64,000 bases of DNA, from contig NZ_JAHSTV010000007.1 of the NCBI RefSeq assembly GCF_019145235.1, positions 124,001 to 188,000 of the forward strand, read 5' to 3'. The position numbers and the translations under genes were made by a program. The notes under the pieces were generated by a model that saw only the letters and a program-made list of their open reading frames with translations, was not told where the DNA came from and did no database searches. Shown here one piece after another: positions 11,145-21,952 of this stretch; positions within the stretch are counted from its first letter, which is position 1; each line of letters opens with the position of its first letter. This DNA comes from Pseudomonas farris (GTDB taxonomy: Bacteria; Pseudomonadota; Gammaproteobacteria; Pseudomonadales; Pseudomonadaceae).

Positions 11145-12994
11145 ACCTTCTCTATCTGACTTTCGTATTCCCTCTCATAGGTTTCCTGCTGCTGGCGTTC
11201 TCACGCGGTCGCTGGTCGGAAAACCTTTCGGCGCTGATCGGCGTCGGCTCCATTGGCCTGTCGGCAATCGTCACTGCTTACATCATCTGGCAGTTCAACG
11301 TTGCGCCCCCTGAAGGCGGTCACTACTCCCACGTGTTGTGGCAGTGGATGGCGGTAGAAGGCTTCACGCCTAACTTCGCGCTGTACCTGGATGGTCTGTC
11401 CCTGACCATGCTCGGTGTGGTGGTCGGCGTCGGCTTCCTGATCCACCTGTTCGCGTCCTGGTACATGCGCGGTGAAGCCGGTTACTCGCGCTTCTTCGCC
11501 TACACCAACCTGTTTATCGCCAGCATGCTGTTCCTGGTCCTGGCCGATAACCTGCTGTTCGTGTACTTCGGCTGGGAAGGCGTGGGCCTGTGCTCGTACC
11601 TGTTGATCGGTTTTTACTACAGCAACCGCAACAACGGTAACGCGGCACTCAAAGCCTTCATCGTGACCCGCGTCGGCGACGTGTTCATGGCCATCGGCCT
11701 GTTCATCCTGTTCCAACAGTTGGGCACGCTGAACATTCAGGAACTGCTGGTCAAGGCGCCTGAGCACTTCAAGGCCGGCGACTTCTGGATCGTTCTGGCG
11801 ACCCTGATGCTGCTGGGCGGCGCTGTCGGTAAATCCGCGCAACTGCCGCTGCAAACCTGGCTGGCGGATGCGATGGCCGGCCCTACTCCGGTTTCGGCAC
11901 TGATCCACGCCGCGACCATGGTGACCGCCGGTGTCTACCTGATCGCCCGTACCCACGGTCTGTTCGCCCTGGCGCCGGATATCCTGCACCTGGTGGGTGT
12001 TGTCGGTGGCGTGACGCTGGTGCTGGCAGGTTTTGCCGCATTGGTTCAGACCGACATCAAACGTATCCTCGCCTACTCGACCATGAGCCAGATCGGCTAC
12101 ATGTTCCTGGCCCTGGGCGTAGGTGCGTGGGACGGCGCGATCTTCCACCTGATGACCCACGCCTTCTTCAAGGCGCTGTTGTTCCTTGCGTCCGGTGCGG
12201 TGATCGTTGCCTGCCACCACGAGCAGAACATCTTCAAGATGGGCGGCCTGTGGAAGAAACTGCCACTGGCCTACGCCAGCTTCATCGTCGGTGGCGCGGC
12301 CCTGGCGGCCTTGCCTCTGGTGACCGCGGGCTTCTACTCCAAGGATGAAATCCTCTGGGAAGCGTTCGCCAGCGGTAACCAGGGTCTGCTTTATGCAGGT
12401 CTGGTCGGTGCCTTCATGACCTCGCTGTACACCTTCCGCCTGATCTTCATCGCGTTCCACGGTGAAGCGAAGACCGAAGCGCATGCCGGTCACGGCATTG
12501 CTCACTGGCTGCCACTGTCGGTACTGATCGTACTGTCGACGTTCGTCGGCGCGATGATCGTTCCGCCGCTGCACGGTGTGCTGCCGGAAAGCGTCGGCCA
12601 TGCCGGCGGCGAAGCCAAGCACAGTCTGGAAATCGCCTCGGGCGCCATCGCCCTGGCCGGTATCCTGCTGGCCGCGCTGCTGTTCCTCGGCAAGCGTCGC
12701 TTCGTTACCGCCGTCGCCAACAGCGGCGTCGGCCGCTTCCTTTCGGCCTGGTGGTTCGCTGCCTGGGGCTTCGACTGGATCTACGACAAACTGTTCGTCA
12801 AGCCTTACCTTGCGATCAGCCATGTACTGCGCAAAGACCCGCTCGACCAGACTATCGGTCTGATCCCGCGTATGGCCAAAGGCGGTCACACCGCCCTGAG
12901 CCGCACCGAGACCGGTCAATTGCGTTGGTATGCCGCCTCGATGGCTGCTGGTGCCGTGCTGGTAATCGGCGCCGTCGTGCTGGTAGCGGTCTGA
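11141..12994 (+). CDS. nuoL: NADH-quinone oxidoreductase subunit L
   Basis: A 617-residue antiporter-like proton-pumping subunit with about 14-16 transmembrane helices. The conserved [18 protein letters not shown] helix and the discontinuous-helix region [27 protein letters not shown] are present. The C-terminal amphipathic arm that braces the membrane domain is expected after about residue 500. A 39-base gap precedes nuoM. Confidence 0.97.
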   Translation: MNLLYLTFVFPLIGFLLLAFSRGRWSENLSALIGVGSIGLSAIVTAYIIWQFNVAPPEGGHYSHVLWQWMAVEGFTPNFALYLDGLSLTMLGVVVGVGFLIHLFASWYMRGEAGYSRFFAYTNLFIASMLFLVLADNLLFVYFGWEGVGLCSYLLIGFYYSNRNNGNAALKAFIVTRVGDVFMAIGLFILFQQLGTLNIQELLVKAPEHFKAGDFWIVLATLMLLGGAVGKSAQLPLQTWLADAMAGPTPVSALIHAATMVTAGVYLIARTHGLFALAPDILHLVGVVGGVTLVLAGFAALVQTDIKRILAYSTMSQIGYMFLALGVGAWDGAIFHLMTHAFFKALLFLASGAVIVACHHEQNIFKMGGLWKKLPLAYASFIVGGAALAALPLVTAGFYSKDEILWEAFASGNQGLLYAGLVGAFMTSLYTFRLIFIAFHGEAKTEAHAGHGIAHWLPLSVLIVLSTFVGAMIVPPLHGVLPESVGHAGGEAKHSLEIASGAIALAGILLAALLFLGKRRFVTAVANSGVGRFLSAWWFAAWGFDWIYDKLFVKPYLAISHVLRKDPLDQTIGLIPRMAKGGHTALSRTETGQLRWYAASMAAGAVLVIGAVVLVAV

Positions 12995-13033
12995 TATGAA
13001 CCTTGCGAACTTGCGAAAGGAAACGAGCCCGTC

Positions 13034-14566
13034 ATGATTCTGCCTTGGCTAATCCTGATCCCCTTCATCGGCGGCCTGCTGTGCTGGATGGGTGAGCGCT
13101 TCGGCGCTACCCTCCCCCGCTGGATTGCGCTGATTACCATGTCCCTGCTGCTCTCCCTCGGCCTCTGGCTGTGGGCCAACGGTGACTATTCATTTGCTCC
13201 GGCGCCTGGCGCCGATCCGACCTGGGTGATTGAGTTCAAACACGTCTGGATCCAGCGTTTCGGCATCAACGTGCACCTGGCCCTCGACGGCCTGTCGCTG
13301 TTGATGATCCTGCTGACCGGCTTGCTGGGTGTCCTCTCGGTACTCTGCTCGTGGAAAGAGATCCAGCGTCACGTGGGCTTCTTCCACCTGAACCTGATGT
13401 GGATCCTGGGCGGTGTCGTCGGCGTGTTCCTCGCCCTCGACCTGTTCATGTTCTTCTTCTTCTGGGAAATGATGCTGGTGCCGATGTACTTCCTCATCGC
13501 GCTCTGGGGTCACAGTTCTTCGGACGGCAAGAAAACCCGGATCTACGCGGCGACCAAGTTCTTCATCTTCACTCAGGCTTCCGGCCTGATCATGTTGGTG
13601 GCGATCCTGGGTCTGGTACTGGTCAACTTCAACGACACCGGCGTGATTACCTTCAACTACGCCGACCTGTTGAAGACCAAGATGTCGATGACCACCGAGT
13701 ACATCCTGATGCTCGGCTTCTTCATCGCCTTCGCGGTCAAGCTGCCAGTAGTGCCGTTCCACTCCTGGTTGCCTGACGCTCACGCCCAGGCACCGACCGC
13801 GGGTTCCGTGGACCTGGCCGGTATCTTGTTGAAGACTGCTGCGTATGGCCTGCTGCGTTTCGCCCTGCCACTGTTCCCGAATGCCTCGGCCGAGTTCGCG
13901 CCGTTCGCGATGACCCTGGGTCTGATCGGGATTTTCTACGGTGCGTTCCTGGCCTTTGCGCAAACCGACATCAAGCGTCTGATCGCCTTCTCGTCCGTTT
14001 CCCACATGGGCTTCGTGCTGATCGGCATCTACTCCGGCAGCCAACTGGCGCTGCAGGGCGCAGTGATGCAGATGCTGGCGCACGGTCTGTCGGCCGCGGC
14101 ACTCTTTATCCTCTCCGGTCAGCTGTACGAGCGTACCCACACCCGCGATATGCGTGAGATGGGTGGCCTGTGGTCGAAGATTGCCTACCTGCCGGCTCTC
14201 AGCCTGTTCTTCGCCGCCGCGTCTCTGGGCTTGCCGGCGACTGGTAACTTTGTCGGTGAGTTCCTGATTCTGATCGGCACCTTCGCCAGCGCCCCATGGA
14301 TCACTGTGATTGCGACGTCCGGCCTGGTGTTCGGTTCGGTCTACTCACTGATCATGGTCCACCGTGCCTTCTTCGGCCCGTCGAAATCGGACGCGGTGTT
14401 GCATGGCATGGACGGTCGCGAACTGATCATGGTGGTTGGACTTGCGGCACTGCTGATCTACATCGGCGTGTACCCGCAACCGTTCCTCGATACCTCTGCC
14501 GCGACGATGCATGGCGTGCAGCAGTGGCTCGGCACCGCCTTCACTCAACTCGCTTCGGCCCGGTAA
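13034..14566 (+). CDS. nuoM: NADH-quinone oxidoreductase subunit M
   Basis: A 510-residue antiporter-like proton-pumping subunit. Family landmarks are [20 protein letters not shown] (about residues 138-157, with the key helix-5 glutamate) and [19 protein letters not shown] (about 236-254). It lies directly upstream of nuoN, with 7 bases between them. Confidence 0.97.
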   Translation: MILPWLILIPFIGGLLCWMGERFGATLPRWIALITMSLLLSLGLWLWANGDYSFAPAPGADPTWVIEFKHVWIQRFGINVHLALDGLSLLMILLTGLLGVLSVLCSWKEIQRHVGFFHLNLMWILGGVVGVFLALDLFMFFFFWEMMLVPMYFLIALWGHSSSDGKKTRIYAATKFFIFTQASGLIMLVAILGLVLVNFNDTGVITFNYADLLKTKMSMTTEYILMLGFFIAFAVKLPVVPFHSWLPDAHAQAPTAGSVDLAGILLKTAAYGLLRFALPLFPNASAEFAPFAMTLGLIGIFYGAFLAFAQTDIKRLIAFSSVSHMGFVLIGIYSGSQLALQGAVMQMLAHGLSAAALFILSGQLYERTHTRDMREMGGLWSKIAYLPALSLFFAAASLGLPATGNFVGEFLILIGTFASAPWITVIATSGLVFGSVYSLIMVHRAFFGPSKSDAVLHGMDGRELIMVVGLAALLIYIGVYPQPFLDTSAATMHGVQQWLGTAFTQLASAR

Positions 14567-14573
14567 GAGCGCT

Positions 14574-16037
14574 ATGGAATTCACGACTCAACACTTTATC
14601 GCGCTTGCGCCGTTGTTGATCACCAGCGCCACGATCATCGTGGTGATGCTGGCTATCGCATGGCGCCGCAACCACTCACAGACCTTCCTGCTGTCGGTGG
14701 CAGGTCTGAACCTGGCTCTGCTGTCGATCCTGCCAGCCCTGAAAGTCGCGCCGCTGGCCGTGACTCCACTGCTGCAGATCGACACCTTCGCTTGCTTGTA
14801 CATGGCGCTGATCCTGGTCGCCACCCTCGCTTGTGTCACCCTCGCCCACGCCTACCTCGGCGATGGCGGTTCGGGTTACCCGGGCAACCGTGAAGAACTT
14901 TACCTGCTGATCCTGATGGCCGCCGCCGGCGGCCTGGTCTTGGTCAGCGCGCAGCACCTGGCCGGGTTGTTCGTCGGTCTGGAACTGCTCTCGGTACCGG
15001 TTTACGGTCTGGTGGCGTATGCCTTCTTCAACAAACGTTCGCTGGAAGCCGGTATCAAGTACATGGTGCTGTCGGCCGCCGGTTCCGCGTTCCTGTTGTT
15101 CGGTATGGCCCTGCTCTACGCCGACGCTGGCAGCCTGAGCTTCAACGGCATCGGTCAGGCCCTGGCGGCCACCGGTCTGCCAAGCTCTCTGGCTCAACTG
15201 GGCCTGGGCATGATGCTGATCGGCCTGGCGTTCAAGTTGTCGCTGGTACCGTTTCACCTCTGGACCCCGGACGTTTACGAAGGTGCTCCGGCACCGGTGG
15301 CAGCGTTCCTGGCTACCGCGTCGAAAGTCGCTGTGTTCGCAGTGATGGTGCGTCTGTTCCAGATCTCGCCAGCGGCGAGCAGCGGTGTGCTGAGCGACGT
15401 GCTGACCATCATCGCCATCGCGTCGATCCTGTTCGGTAACCTGCTGGCACTGACCCAAAGCAACCTCAAGCGTCTGCTGGGTTACTCGTCCATCGCCCAC
15501 TTCGGCTACCTGCTGATCGCCCTGGTGGCGAGCAAAGGCCTGGCCGTGGAAGCCATCGGCGTGTACCTGGTCACCTACGTGATCACCAGCCTCGGCGCGT
15601 TCGGCGTGATCACCCTAATGTCCTCGCCGTACAACGGCCGTGACGCGGACGCCCTGTACGAATACCGCGGCCTGTTCTGGCGCCGTCCGTACCTGACCGC
15701 CGTCCTGACCGTGATGATGCTGTCCCTGGCCGGTATCCCGCTGACCGCGGGCTTCATCGGCAAGTTCTACATCATCGCTACCGGTGTCGAATCGCACCAA
15801 TGGTGGCTGGTCGGCTCCCTGGTACTGGGCAGCGCCATTGGCGTCTTCTACTACCTGCGCGTGATGGTCACCCTGTACCTGATGGAACCGAACCTGCGTC
15901 GCCACGATGCTCAACTGCACTGGGAACAGCGTGCAGGTGGCGTGATGCTGCTGGCGATTGCCGTACTGGCGTTCTTCCTCGGCCTGTATCCACAGCCGCT
16001 GCTGAACCTGGTTCAGCAATCGGGGTTGGCGGGTTGA
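14574..16037 (+). CDS. nuoN: NADH-quinone oxidoreductase subunit N
   Basis: A 487-residue antiporter-like subunit and the last gene of the operon. The start at 14574 ([15 protein letters not shown]) lies just after nuoM; the longer open frame upstream would overlap nuoM without family support. The conserved [16 protein letters not shown] and [22 protein letters not shown] segments are present. A terminator follows at 16066-16091. Confidence 0.97.
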   Translation: MEFTTQHFIALAPLLITSATIIVVMLAIAWRRNHSQTFLLSVAGLNLALLSILPALKVAPLAVTPLLQIDTFACLYMALILVATLACVTLAHAYLGDGGSGYPGNREELYLLILMAAAGGLVLVSAQHLAGLFVGLELLSVPVYGLVAYAFFNKRSLEAGIKYMVLSAAGSAFLLFGMALLYADAGSLSFNGIGQALAATGLPSSLAQLGLGMMLIGLAFKLSLVPFHLWTPDVYEGAPAPVAAFLATASKVAVFAVMVRLFQISPAASSGVLSDVLTIIAIASILFGNLLALTQSNLKRLLGYSSIAHFGYLLIALVASKGLAVEAIGVYLVTYVITSLGAFGVITLMSSPYNGRDADALYEYRGLFWRRPYLTAVLTVMMLSLAGIPLTAGFIGKFYIIATGVESHQWWLVGSLVLGSAIGVFYYLRVMVTLYLMEPNLRRHDAQLHWEQRAGGVMLLAIAVLAFFLGLYPQPLLNLVQQSGLAG

Positions 16038-16065
16038 TCGCTTAAGCGATACTCGGTAACAAACA

Positions 16066-16091
16066 AAAACGGCACCTTCGGGTGCCGTTTT
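16066..16091 (+). terminator. Terminator of the nuo operon
   Basis: An 11-bp perfect stem (AAAACGGCACC / GGTGCCGTTTT) with a stable TTCG tetraloop lies 28 bases after the nuoN stop codon. Confidence 0.93.
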
Positions 16092-16289
16092 TGCGTTTTG
16101 GGGACAAGATCAAAAGATCGCAGCCTTCGGCGACTCCTACAGGGTATTGCGTACGCTTTTGAACCTTATCGCCCCTCTCCTCCCCGATATCCAGAATCGC
16201 CTCGCGGGTGAATCAGCCGCGTCCTACATCCCAATCCTGCCGTCGACTTTAACGTAATGACTTGACCGAATTGGGCAGGAACAGAAGCC
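16092..16289. other. nuoN to toxin gene intergenic
   Basis: This stretch has no credible gene. It contains a REP-like fragment (GATCGCAGCCTTCGGCGACTCCTAC, at about 16115-16139) of the kind scattered through Pseudomonas genomes; its paired copy was not seen here. Confidence 0.4.
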
Positions 16290-16317
16290 TTGACCTATTC
16301 GATTCTTGTGATAGAAA
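16290..16317 (+). promoter_or_regulatory. Candidate sigma-70 promoter of the toxin-antitoxin pair
   Basis: TTGACC at 16290-16295 and TAGAAA at 16312-16317 are separated by 16 bases, about 24 bases ahead of the toxin ATG. This is a consensus-like match found by eye only. Confidence 0.35.
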
Positions 16318-16340
16318 TATACGCAGGTAACGTACAGAAC

Positions 16341-16691
16341 ATGGACGCTCTTTTTATCGAATTACCCGTATTTCAAAAGCACAGAAATGACTACCTGGAC
16401 GACGAACTGTTTCGCAGCTTTCAACTGGAGCTGCTGAAAAACCCGGAAACTGGCGACCTGGTGGAAGGTATGGGCGGGTTGCGAAAGGTCCGTTTCTCCG
16501 ACCAGCGACGAGGCAAAGGCAAGCGCAGTGGACTAAGGGTGATTTATTACTGGTGGTCGGGTTTTGATCAATTCTGGCTGTTCACCGTATATAGCAAAAA
16601 CGAGCAAGACGACTTGTCGCCCTCCCAGAAGAAACTTTTCAGACAAACTCTAGATAGCGAAATCAACACGAGATCCCACCATGAAACGTGA
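16341..16691 (+). CDS. RelE/HigB-type toxin
   Basis: A 116-residue protein starting MDALFIELPVFQKHR. The middle has the typical sequence GGLRKVRFSDQRRGKGKRSG followed by RVIYYWWSG and FWLFTVYSKNEQDDLSP, which are hallmarks of HigB/RelE-like ribosome-dependent mRNA endonucleases. I start at 16341, where these proteins normally begin; the frame is open to 16290 without support. It overlaps the antitoxin gene by 11 bases. The toxin-first order is typical of higBA-type modules. Confidence 0.88.
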   Translation: MDALFIELPVFQKHRNDYLDDELFRSFQLELLKNPETGDLVEGMGGLRKVRFSDQRRGKGKRSGLRVIYYWWSGFDQFWLFTVYSKNEQDDLSPSQKKLFRQTLDSEINTRSHHET

Positions 16692-16995
16692 CATTTTTGC
16701 CGAACTGATGGAAGGCCTTGAAGCCTTGGCCGACGAGCGCCAAGGCAAGGTCACGCTGCGAACCCACAAGGTCAAACTGCCAAAACTGGTGCCAATCACT
16801 GCCGAGGAAGTGGTAGCCATACGCCAACAGCTCAACCTTTCCCGTTCGGTATTCGCGATGTACTTGCGCACCAACACCCGGACGCTGGAGAACTGGGAGC
16901 AAGGACGGGCGAAACCTAATGCTCAGGCGACAACATTGATCCGGCTGGTTGAGCGCTTTCCGGAGACGGTTCAACAACTGGCGGCGCTGACCTGA
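16681..16995 (+). CDS. HigA/NadS-type antitoxin, XRE family
   Basis: A 104-residue DNA-binding protein. The helix-turn-helix is in VVAIRQQLNLSRSVFAMYL followed by TRTLENWEQGRAKPNAQA (about residues 44-80), characteristic of HigA-like antitoxins. It should neutralise the upstream toxin and repress their joint promoter. It overlaps the toxin gene, so the two are probably translated together. Confidence 0.9.
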   Translation: MKRDIFAELMEGLEALADERQGKVTLRTHKVKLPKLVPITAEEVVAIRQQLNLSRSVFAMYLRTNTRTLENWEQGRAKPNAQATTLIRLVERFPETVQQLAALT

Positions 16996-17018
16996 AGTGT
17001 TTGCGGCGTTTTCAATGA

Positions 17019-17047
17019 CGCCTTCGCGAGCCTGCTCGCGATGGCGG
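17019..17047. repeat. REP element (single)
   Basis: The sequence around CCTTCGCGAGCCTGCTCGCGATGG is a variant of the REP palindrome found several more times in this window. It lies in the convergent gap between the antitoxin gene and the ABC transporter operon. Confidence 0.7.
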
Positions 17048-17066
17048 TGGAACAGGCACAAACAAA

Positions 17067-17088
17067 AACGGCACCTTACGGTGCCGTT
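17067..17088. terminator. Bidirectional terminator
   Basis: A 9-bp stem AACGGCACC / GGTGCCGTT with loop TTAC lies between the convergent antitoxin gene and ABC binding-protein gene. A-rich sequence on one side gives a U-run for leftward transcripts. The stem nearly repeats that of the nuo terminator. Confidence 0.8.
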
Positions 17089-17109
17089 CGCGTTTCACAT
17101 TACAGACGA

Positions 17110-18852
17110 TTACTTACGCGCCGCCTCCCACGATTTCAGCAGTTCGGCATAGCTCACGGTTTCGCCTTTAGGCTTCTCGTTCGCCAGTTTCGCTTTCGGC
17201 GCACCCGGCTGATCGAACCAGTACTGCGCATCCCGCTCAGGATTCATTTTCGGCCCGCAGGTCGGTTGTACCTTGGAGCGTTCCAGGCGGGTCATGATCG
17301 CATCCTGATCCTTGGCCAGACCGTCCAGTGCCTGTTGTGGCGTTTTCTCGCCACTGGCCGCTTCCGCGATATGGCTCCACCACAGTTGCGCCAAACGAGG
17401 ATAGTCCGGCACGTTGGTCCCGGTCGGGGTCCATTGCACGCGGGCCGGGCTGCGATAGAACTCCACCAGACCACCGAGTTTCGGCGCCAGGTCGGTCATG
17501 GCTTGCGAGTTGATGTCCGACTCGCGAATCGGGGTCAGACCAACGATGGTTTTCTTCAGGGATACGGTTTTCGACGTCACGAACTGCGCGTACAGCCAGG
17601 CCGCGAGTTTTTGCTTTTCAGGCGTGGACTTGAGGAAGGTCCAGGAACCGGCGTCCTGATAACCGAGTTTCATGCCCTCCTCCCAGTACGGACCTTTCGG
17701 CGACGGTGCCATGCGCCACTTCGGCGTGCCGTCGGCGTTCATCACCGGCAAGCCTGGTTTGGTCATGTCGGCGGTAAACGCGGTGTACCAGAAGATCTGC
17801 TGGGCGATGTTGCCCTGGGACGGCACCGGCCCGGATTCGGAGAAGGTCATGCCCGCCGCTTCCGGTGGCGCGTATTTTTTCATCCAGTCGACGTATTTGG
17901 TGGTCGCATACACCGCCGCCGGGCCGTTGGTATCGCCACCGCGGGTTACGCTGGAACCAACCGGATGGCAGTCTTCGACACGGATGCCCCACTCGTCCAC
18001 CGGCAAGCCGTTGGGAATGCCCTTGTCGCCAGCGCCAGCCATGGAGAACCACGCATCAGTGAAACGCCAACCCAGCGACGGGTCTTTCTTGCCGTAGTCC
18101 ATGTGCCCGTAGATACGCTTGCCGTCGATTTCCTTGACGTCTTCGCTGAAGAACTTGGCGATGTCTTCATAGGCCGACCAGTTCACCGGCACGCCCAGTT
18201 CATAACCGTATTTTTCTTTGAATTTCGCTTTCAGATCCGCTCGTTCGAACCAGTCGGCGCGGAACCAGTAGAGATTGGCGAACTGCTGGTCGGGCAGTTG
18301 ATAGACTTTGCCGTCTGGCGCTGTGGTGAACGAGATGCCGATGAAGTCTTTGATGTCCAGCGTCGGCGAGGTGTAGGCCTTGCCTTCGTTGGCCATCAGA
18401 TCGGTGATCGATTCGGTCTTGCCGTAGCGAAAGTGCGTACCGATCAGGTCCGAGTCGTTGACCCAGCCGTCATAGATGTTCTTGTCCGATTGCATCTGGG
18501 TCTGCAGCTTTTCCACCACATCGCCTTCCTGCAGCAAGTCGTGGGTCAGCTTGATCCCGGTGATCTCGGTGAAAGCCTTGGCCAGCACTTTGGATTCATA
18601 TTCGTGGGTGGCAATGGTTTCCGAAACCACCTTGATGTTCATCCCGCGAAACGGCTCGGACGCTTTGATAAACCACTTCAGCTCTTCGAGCTGCTGGGCT
18701 TCGGTCAGGGTGGATGGTTTGAACTCGCTGCCAATCCATTTCTTGGCGGCGTCTTCATAGGCATCGGCCCAGGCCGCAGCGCTCAACCCGCTGAGTGCCA
18801 GCATGGCTGCCAATGAAACGCTATGTCGCAGCTTATTGTTTTTGTCGAACAT
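17110..18852 (-). CDS. ABC transporter substrate-binding protein, glycerol type
   Basis: A 580-residue periplasmic binding protein with a signal peptide (positively charged start, hydrophobic LAAMLALSGLSAAAWA, cleavage expected near residue 30). The start at 18852 is set by a strong AGGAGG 5 bases upstream; the frame is open further but unsupported. Its size and operon match the GlpV-type binding protein of the Rhizobium glycerol importer GlpSTPQUV. The substrate here is inferred from that gene set and is not shown by residues I can name. It is the last gene of the operon. Confidence 0.8.
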   Translation of the reverse strand: MFDKNNKLRHSVSLAAMLALSGLSAAAWADAYEDAAKKWIGSEFKPSTLTEAQQLEELKWFIKASEPFRGMNIKVVSETIATHEYESKVLAKAFTEITGIKLTHDLLQEGDVVEKLQTQMQSDKNIYDGWVNDSDLIGTHFRYGKTESITDLMANEGKAYTSPTLDIKDFIGISFTTAPDGKVYQLPDQQFANLYWFRADWFERADLKAKFKEKYGYELGVPVNWSAYEDIAKFFSEDVKEIDGKRIYGHMDYGKKDPSLGWRFTDAWFSMAGAGDKGIPNGLPVDEWGIRVEDCHPVGSSVTRGGDTNGPAAVYATTKYVDWMKKYAPPEAAGMTFSESGPVPSQGNIAQQIFWYTAFTADMTKPGLPVMNADGTPKWRMAPSPKGPYWEEGMKLGYQDAGSWTFLKSTPEKQKLAAWLYAQFVTSKTVSLKKTIVGLTPIRESDINSQAMTDLAPKLGGLVEFYRSPARVQWTPTGTNVPDYPRLAQLWWSHIAEAASGEKTPQQALDGLAKDQDAIMTRLERSKVQPTCGPKMNPERDAQYWFDQPGAPKAKLANEKPKGETVSYAELLKSWEAARK

Positions 18853-18899
18853 AGAGACCTCCTGTTTAGGTTTCGGAGCAACATTGCCGAGCGATTCGA

Positions 18900-19172
18900 C
18901 TAGCCCCAACGCATCACAGCCAACAGCCACACCAGGGACAACGCGAACGCTACCCAGATGCTCCAGTCGGTGACGCCGATTACCAGCAAATGCAGGTAGG
19001 CGCTGCCGAGAAGACCGATAAACAGCCGATCGCCACGAGTAGTAGCAATCGGCAAAAAACCACGCCGAGGGACACTCGGCGAACGCAACTCCCAGGTCGT
19101 CATGCCCGCCAGGATCAAGGCAATGACGCTAAAGAATGCCGCCGTGGGGCCGGTCCAACTCATCCATTCCAT
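18900..19172 (-). CDS. Small membrane protein, DUF2160 family (GlpU-like)
   Basis: A 90-residue protein with two or three hydrophobic segments (TAAFFSVIALILAGMTTWEL near the start, then AYLHLLVIGV and FALSLVWLLAV). Proteins of this type accompany glycerol-type ABC importers between the permease and binding-protein genes. The start at 19172 is chosen because GAGGAA lies 6 bases upstream. It lies 10 bases after the upstream permease gene. Its role is unknown to me beyond the association. Confidence 0.75.
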   Translation of the reverse strand: MEWMSWTGPTAAFFSVIALILAGMTTWELRSPSVPRRGFLPIATTRGDRLFIGLLGSAYLHLLVIGVTDWSIWVAFALSLVWLLAVMRWG

Positions 19173-19182
19173 CATCAGTTCC

Positions 19183-19983
19183 TCATACCCGACCCAGGGC
19201 AAAGCCTTTGGCCACGTGGTTGCGAACAAACCAGATCACCAGCATGCCCGGCAGGATGGTCAACACCCCCGCCGCCGCCAGCACACCCCAGTCGATGCCG
19301 GACGCCGAGACCGTGCGGGTCATCACCGCCGCGATGGGTTTGGCGTTCACCGAGGTCAGGGTTCGCGCCAGCAACAGCTCGACCCAGGAAAACATGAAGC
19401 AGAAAAACGCCGTGACGCCGATCCCGGAGCCGATCAGCGGGACGAAGATCTTCACGAAGAACTTGGGGAAACTGTAGCCGTCGATGTAGGCGGTTTCGTC
19501 AATTTCCTTGGGAACGCCAGACATGAAGCCCTCAAGAATCCACACCGCCAACGGCACGTTGAACAGACAGTGAGCCAGCGCCACCGCGATATGGGTATCG
19601 AACAGCCCAATCGAGGAATACAACTGAAAAAACGGCAACAGGAACACCGCCGGTGGTGCCATGCGGTTGGTCAGCAGCCAGAAAAACAGGTGTTTGTCGC
19701 CGAGGAAACGATAGCGCGAAAACGCATACGCCGCCGGCAGCGCCACGCTCAGGGAGATCACCGTGTTCAGGCTCACGTAGTACAGCGAGTTGAGATAACC
19801 GGTGTACCAGCTCGGGTCAGTGAAGATCACCTTGTAGTTTGCAAAGGTGAAATCCTGGGGAAACAGCGTCAGACCGCCGAGGATTTCAGTGTTGCTCTTG
19901 AAGGACATGTTCAGCAGCCAGTAGATCGGCACCAGCAGGAACAGGATGTAGATCAGCAACGGGATTAGCTTTCTCTTGCTCAT
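19183..19983 (-). CDS. ABC transporter permease, glycerol type (GlpQ-like)
   Basis: A 266-residue inner-membrane permease with about six helices. It has the EAA loop (LEGFMSGVPKEIDETAYIDGYS) through which sugar-type permeases contact their ATPases. The start at 19983 (MSKRKLIPLL) follows GAGG 6 bases upstream; a GTG four codons earlier overlaps the previous gene and is a possible alternative. It pairs with the permease encoded just upstream. Confidence 0.85.
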   Translation of the reverse strand: MSKRKLIPLLIYILFLLVPIYWLLNMSFKSNTEILGGLTLFPQDFTFANYKVIFTDPSWYTGYLNSLYYVSLNTVISLSVALPAAYAFSRYRFLGDKHLFFWLLTNRMAPPAVFLLPFFQLYSSIGLFDTHIAVALAHCLFNVPLAVWILEGFMSGVPKEIDETAYIDGYSFPKFFVKIFVPLIGSGIGVTAFFCFMFSWVELLLARTLTSVNAKPIAAVMTRTVSASGIDWGVLAAAGVLTILPGMLVIWFVRNHVAKGFALGRV

Positions 19984-19991
19984 GGCAGGCC

Positions 19992-20858
19992 TCACCGATT
20001 GGCGTCAGAGTGAGTCATGGCGGTATAGAACAGCCACGACACCAACAGGATGATCAGGAAGTACACCAGCGAGAAAGCCGCCGCCGGGCCAAGGTCGAAC
20101 TGCCCGATGGCCATTTGGGTCAGTGTCTGACTCAAGAAAGTCGTGGCATTCCCCGGACCGCCACCGGTCAGTACGAACGGTTCGGTATAGATCATGAAAC
20201 TGTCCATGAACCGCAGCATCACCGCGATCAGCAGCACACTCTTGAGCTTGGGCAACTGGATGTGTCGGAAAACCGCCCAGGCCGATGCCCGATCAATCCG
20301 CGCCGCCTGGTAATACACGTCCGGAATCGCCCGCAAGCCGGAGAAACACAACAGCGCCACCAGCGACGTCCAGTGCCACACGTCCATCACCAACACCGTG
20401 ACCCAGGCGTCCATGGTGTTGGACGCATAGTTGTAGTTGATGCCCATGGCATTGAGGCTCGAACCGAGCAACCCGATGTCGGCCCGGCCGAAAATCTGCC
20501 AGATGGTGCCGACCACGTTCCACGGAATCAGCAGCGGAATCGCCAGAATAATCAGCACCAGCGACGACCAACGGCCCTTGATCGGCATGGTCAGGGCGAT
20601 GGCGATACCCAACGGAATTTCGATCAACAGCACGCAGCCGGAGTAGATGAACTGGCGCAGCAGCGAATCATGCAACCGTGGGTCGAGCAGCACCTGCCTG
20701 TACCAGTCGGCACCGACGAAGTAGCGGCTGGACTGGTCGAAGATGTCCTGCACCGAGTAGTTGACCACGGTCATCATCGGGATCACCGCACTGAATGCCA
20801 CCAGCAGGAACACCGGCAATACCAGCCACCAGGCCTTGTTGTTCTGCACCTTGTTCAT
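19992..20858 (-). CDS. ABC transporter permease, glycerol type (GlpP-like)
   Basis: A 288-residue permease with about six helices and an EAA-like loop (LRAIPDVYYQAARIDRASAW). It overlaps the upstream ATPase gene by 4 bases, consistent with translational coupling. Together with the next permease it would form the heterodimeric channel of the importer. Confidence 0.87.
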   Translation of the reverse strand: MNKVQNNKAWWLVLPVFLLVAFSAVIPMMTVVNYSVQDIFDQSSRYFVGADWYRQVLLDPRLHDSLLRQFIYSGCVLLIEIPLGIAIALTMPIKGRWSSLVLIILAIPLLIPWNVVGTIWQIFGRADIGLLGSSLNAMGINYNYASNTMDAWVTVLVMDVWHWTSLVALLCFSGLRAIPDVYYQAARIDRASAWAVFRHIQLPKLKSVLLIAVMLRFMDSFMIYTEPFVLTGGGPGNATTFLSQTLTQMAIGQFDLGPAAAFSLVYFLIILLVSWLFYTAMTHSDANR

Positions 20859-21952
20859 GGCAGCACCTCCAGCAGGTATTCATCGGCATAGACCATCAGC
20901 CATTGCGCCGGAAAACTGATGTACGCCGTGCCTTCGGGCACTGGTTTGTCTTCGGCCAAGCGTACTTTCAGCGGCGCGCCGTCGAGATTCAGGGTCATGA
21001 TCTTGTAGGTGCCCAAGTCTTCGACGTGTACGACCTGTGCCTGCATCGCGTCATCACAGGGTTCGTCCCACACATGAACGAACTCCGGACGAATGCCGAC
21101 CTTCAGGGTTTTCCATTCGGACTCGGCGATTCGTTTCTGCATCGCGTCGGACAGCGGCAAATGGGTCCCGGCAAAACCGACACCGCCGGCTTGTGGCTGG
21201 ACCTCGATCAGGTTCATCCCCGGGCTGCCAATGAAATAACCGACAAAGGTGTGGCTCGGTCGCTCGAACAATTCCCGTGGCGTACCGAACTGCACGATTT
21301 GGCCGCCATACATCACCGCGATCTTGTCAGCGAAGGTCGAAGCCTCGAGCTGATCGTGGGTGACGTAGACCATGGTGATGTTGAACTGCTCGTGGATCTG
21401 CTTGAGCTTGCGTCGCAGCTTCCACTTCAGGTGCGGGTCGATCACCGTCAGCGGTTCATCGAAGAGGATCGCCGACACGTCATCGCGCACCAGCCCACGG
21501 CCCATGGAGACTTTCTGCTTTTCATCGGCGGTGAGGTTGCGCGCCTTCTTGGACAGCAATGCCTGGAGGTCGAGGACTTCAGCGATTTCGTGCACTTTGG
21601 TGTGAATTTTCGCCTCGTCCATGCCCTGATTGCGTAATGGAAAGGCAAGGTTATCGAACACCGTCATGGTGTCGTAGACCACCGGGAACTGGAAAACCTG
21701 GGCGATGTTGCGCTTTTCCGGGGTCAGTTCGTTGACCACTTTACTGTCGAACAGCACTTGGCCCTGAGACGGACTGAGCAACCCGGAAATGATGTTGAGC
21801 AAGGTCGACTTGCCACACCCCGAAGGCCCGAGCAGCGCATAAGCACCGCCCTGCTCCCAGACATGATCCATCTCGCGGATCGCGTAATCCTCAGGGCCGG
21901 TCGGCGTTGGGGTGTAGCTGTGGGCAAGGTTCTGCAAACGGATTTCGGCCAT
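20855..21952 (-). CDS. ABC transporter ATP-binding protein 2 (GlpT-like)
   Basis: A 365-residue ATPase of the sugar (MalK-like) class with a C-terminal regulatory OB domain. Walker A is LLGPSGCGKST, the Q-loop QVFQFP and Walker B ILFDEPLTVIDPHLK, and the H-loop VTHDQLEA keeps its histidine. The ABC signature is degenerate: LTADEKQKVSMGRGL stands where LSGGQ is expected. Its partner ATPase has the opposite defect, so the pair probably makes one good and one weak ATP site. Confidence 0.88.
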   Translation of the reverse strand: MAEIRLQNLAHSYTPTPTGPEDYAIREMDHVWEQGGAYALLGPSGCGKSTLLNIISGLLSPSQGQVLFDSKVVNELTPEKRNIAQVFQFPVVYDTMTVFDNLAFPLRNQGMDEAKIHTKVHEIAEVLDLQALLSKKARNLTADEKQKVSMGRGLVRDDVSAILFDEPLTVIDPHLKWKLRRKLKQIHEQFNITMVYVTHDQLEASTFADKIAVMYGGQIVQFGTPRELFERPSHTFVGYFIGSPGMNLIEVQPQAGGVGFAGTHLPLSDAMQKRIAESEWKTLKVGIRPEFVHVWDEPCDDAMQAQVVHVEDLGTYKIMTLNLDGAPLKVRLAEDKPVPEGTAYISFPAQWLMVYADEYLLEVLP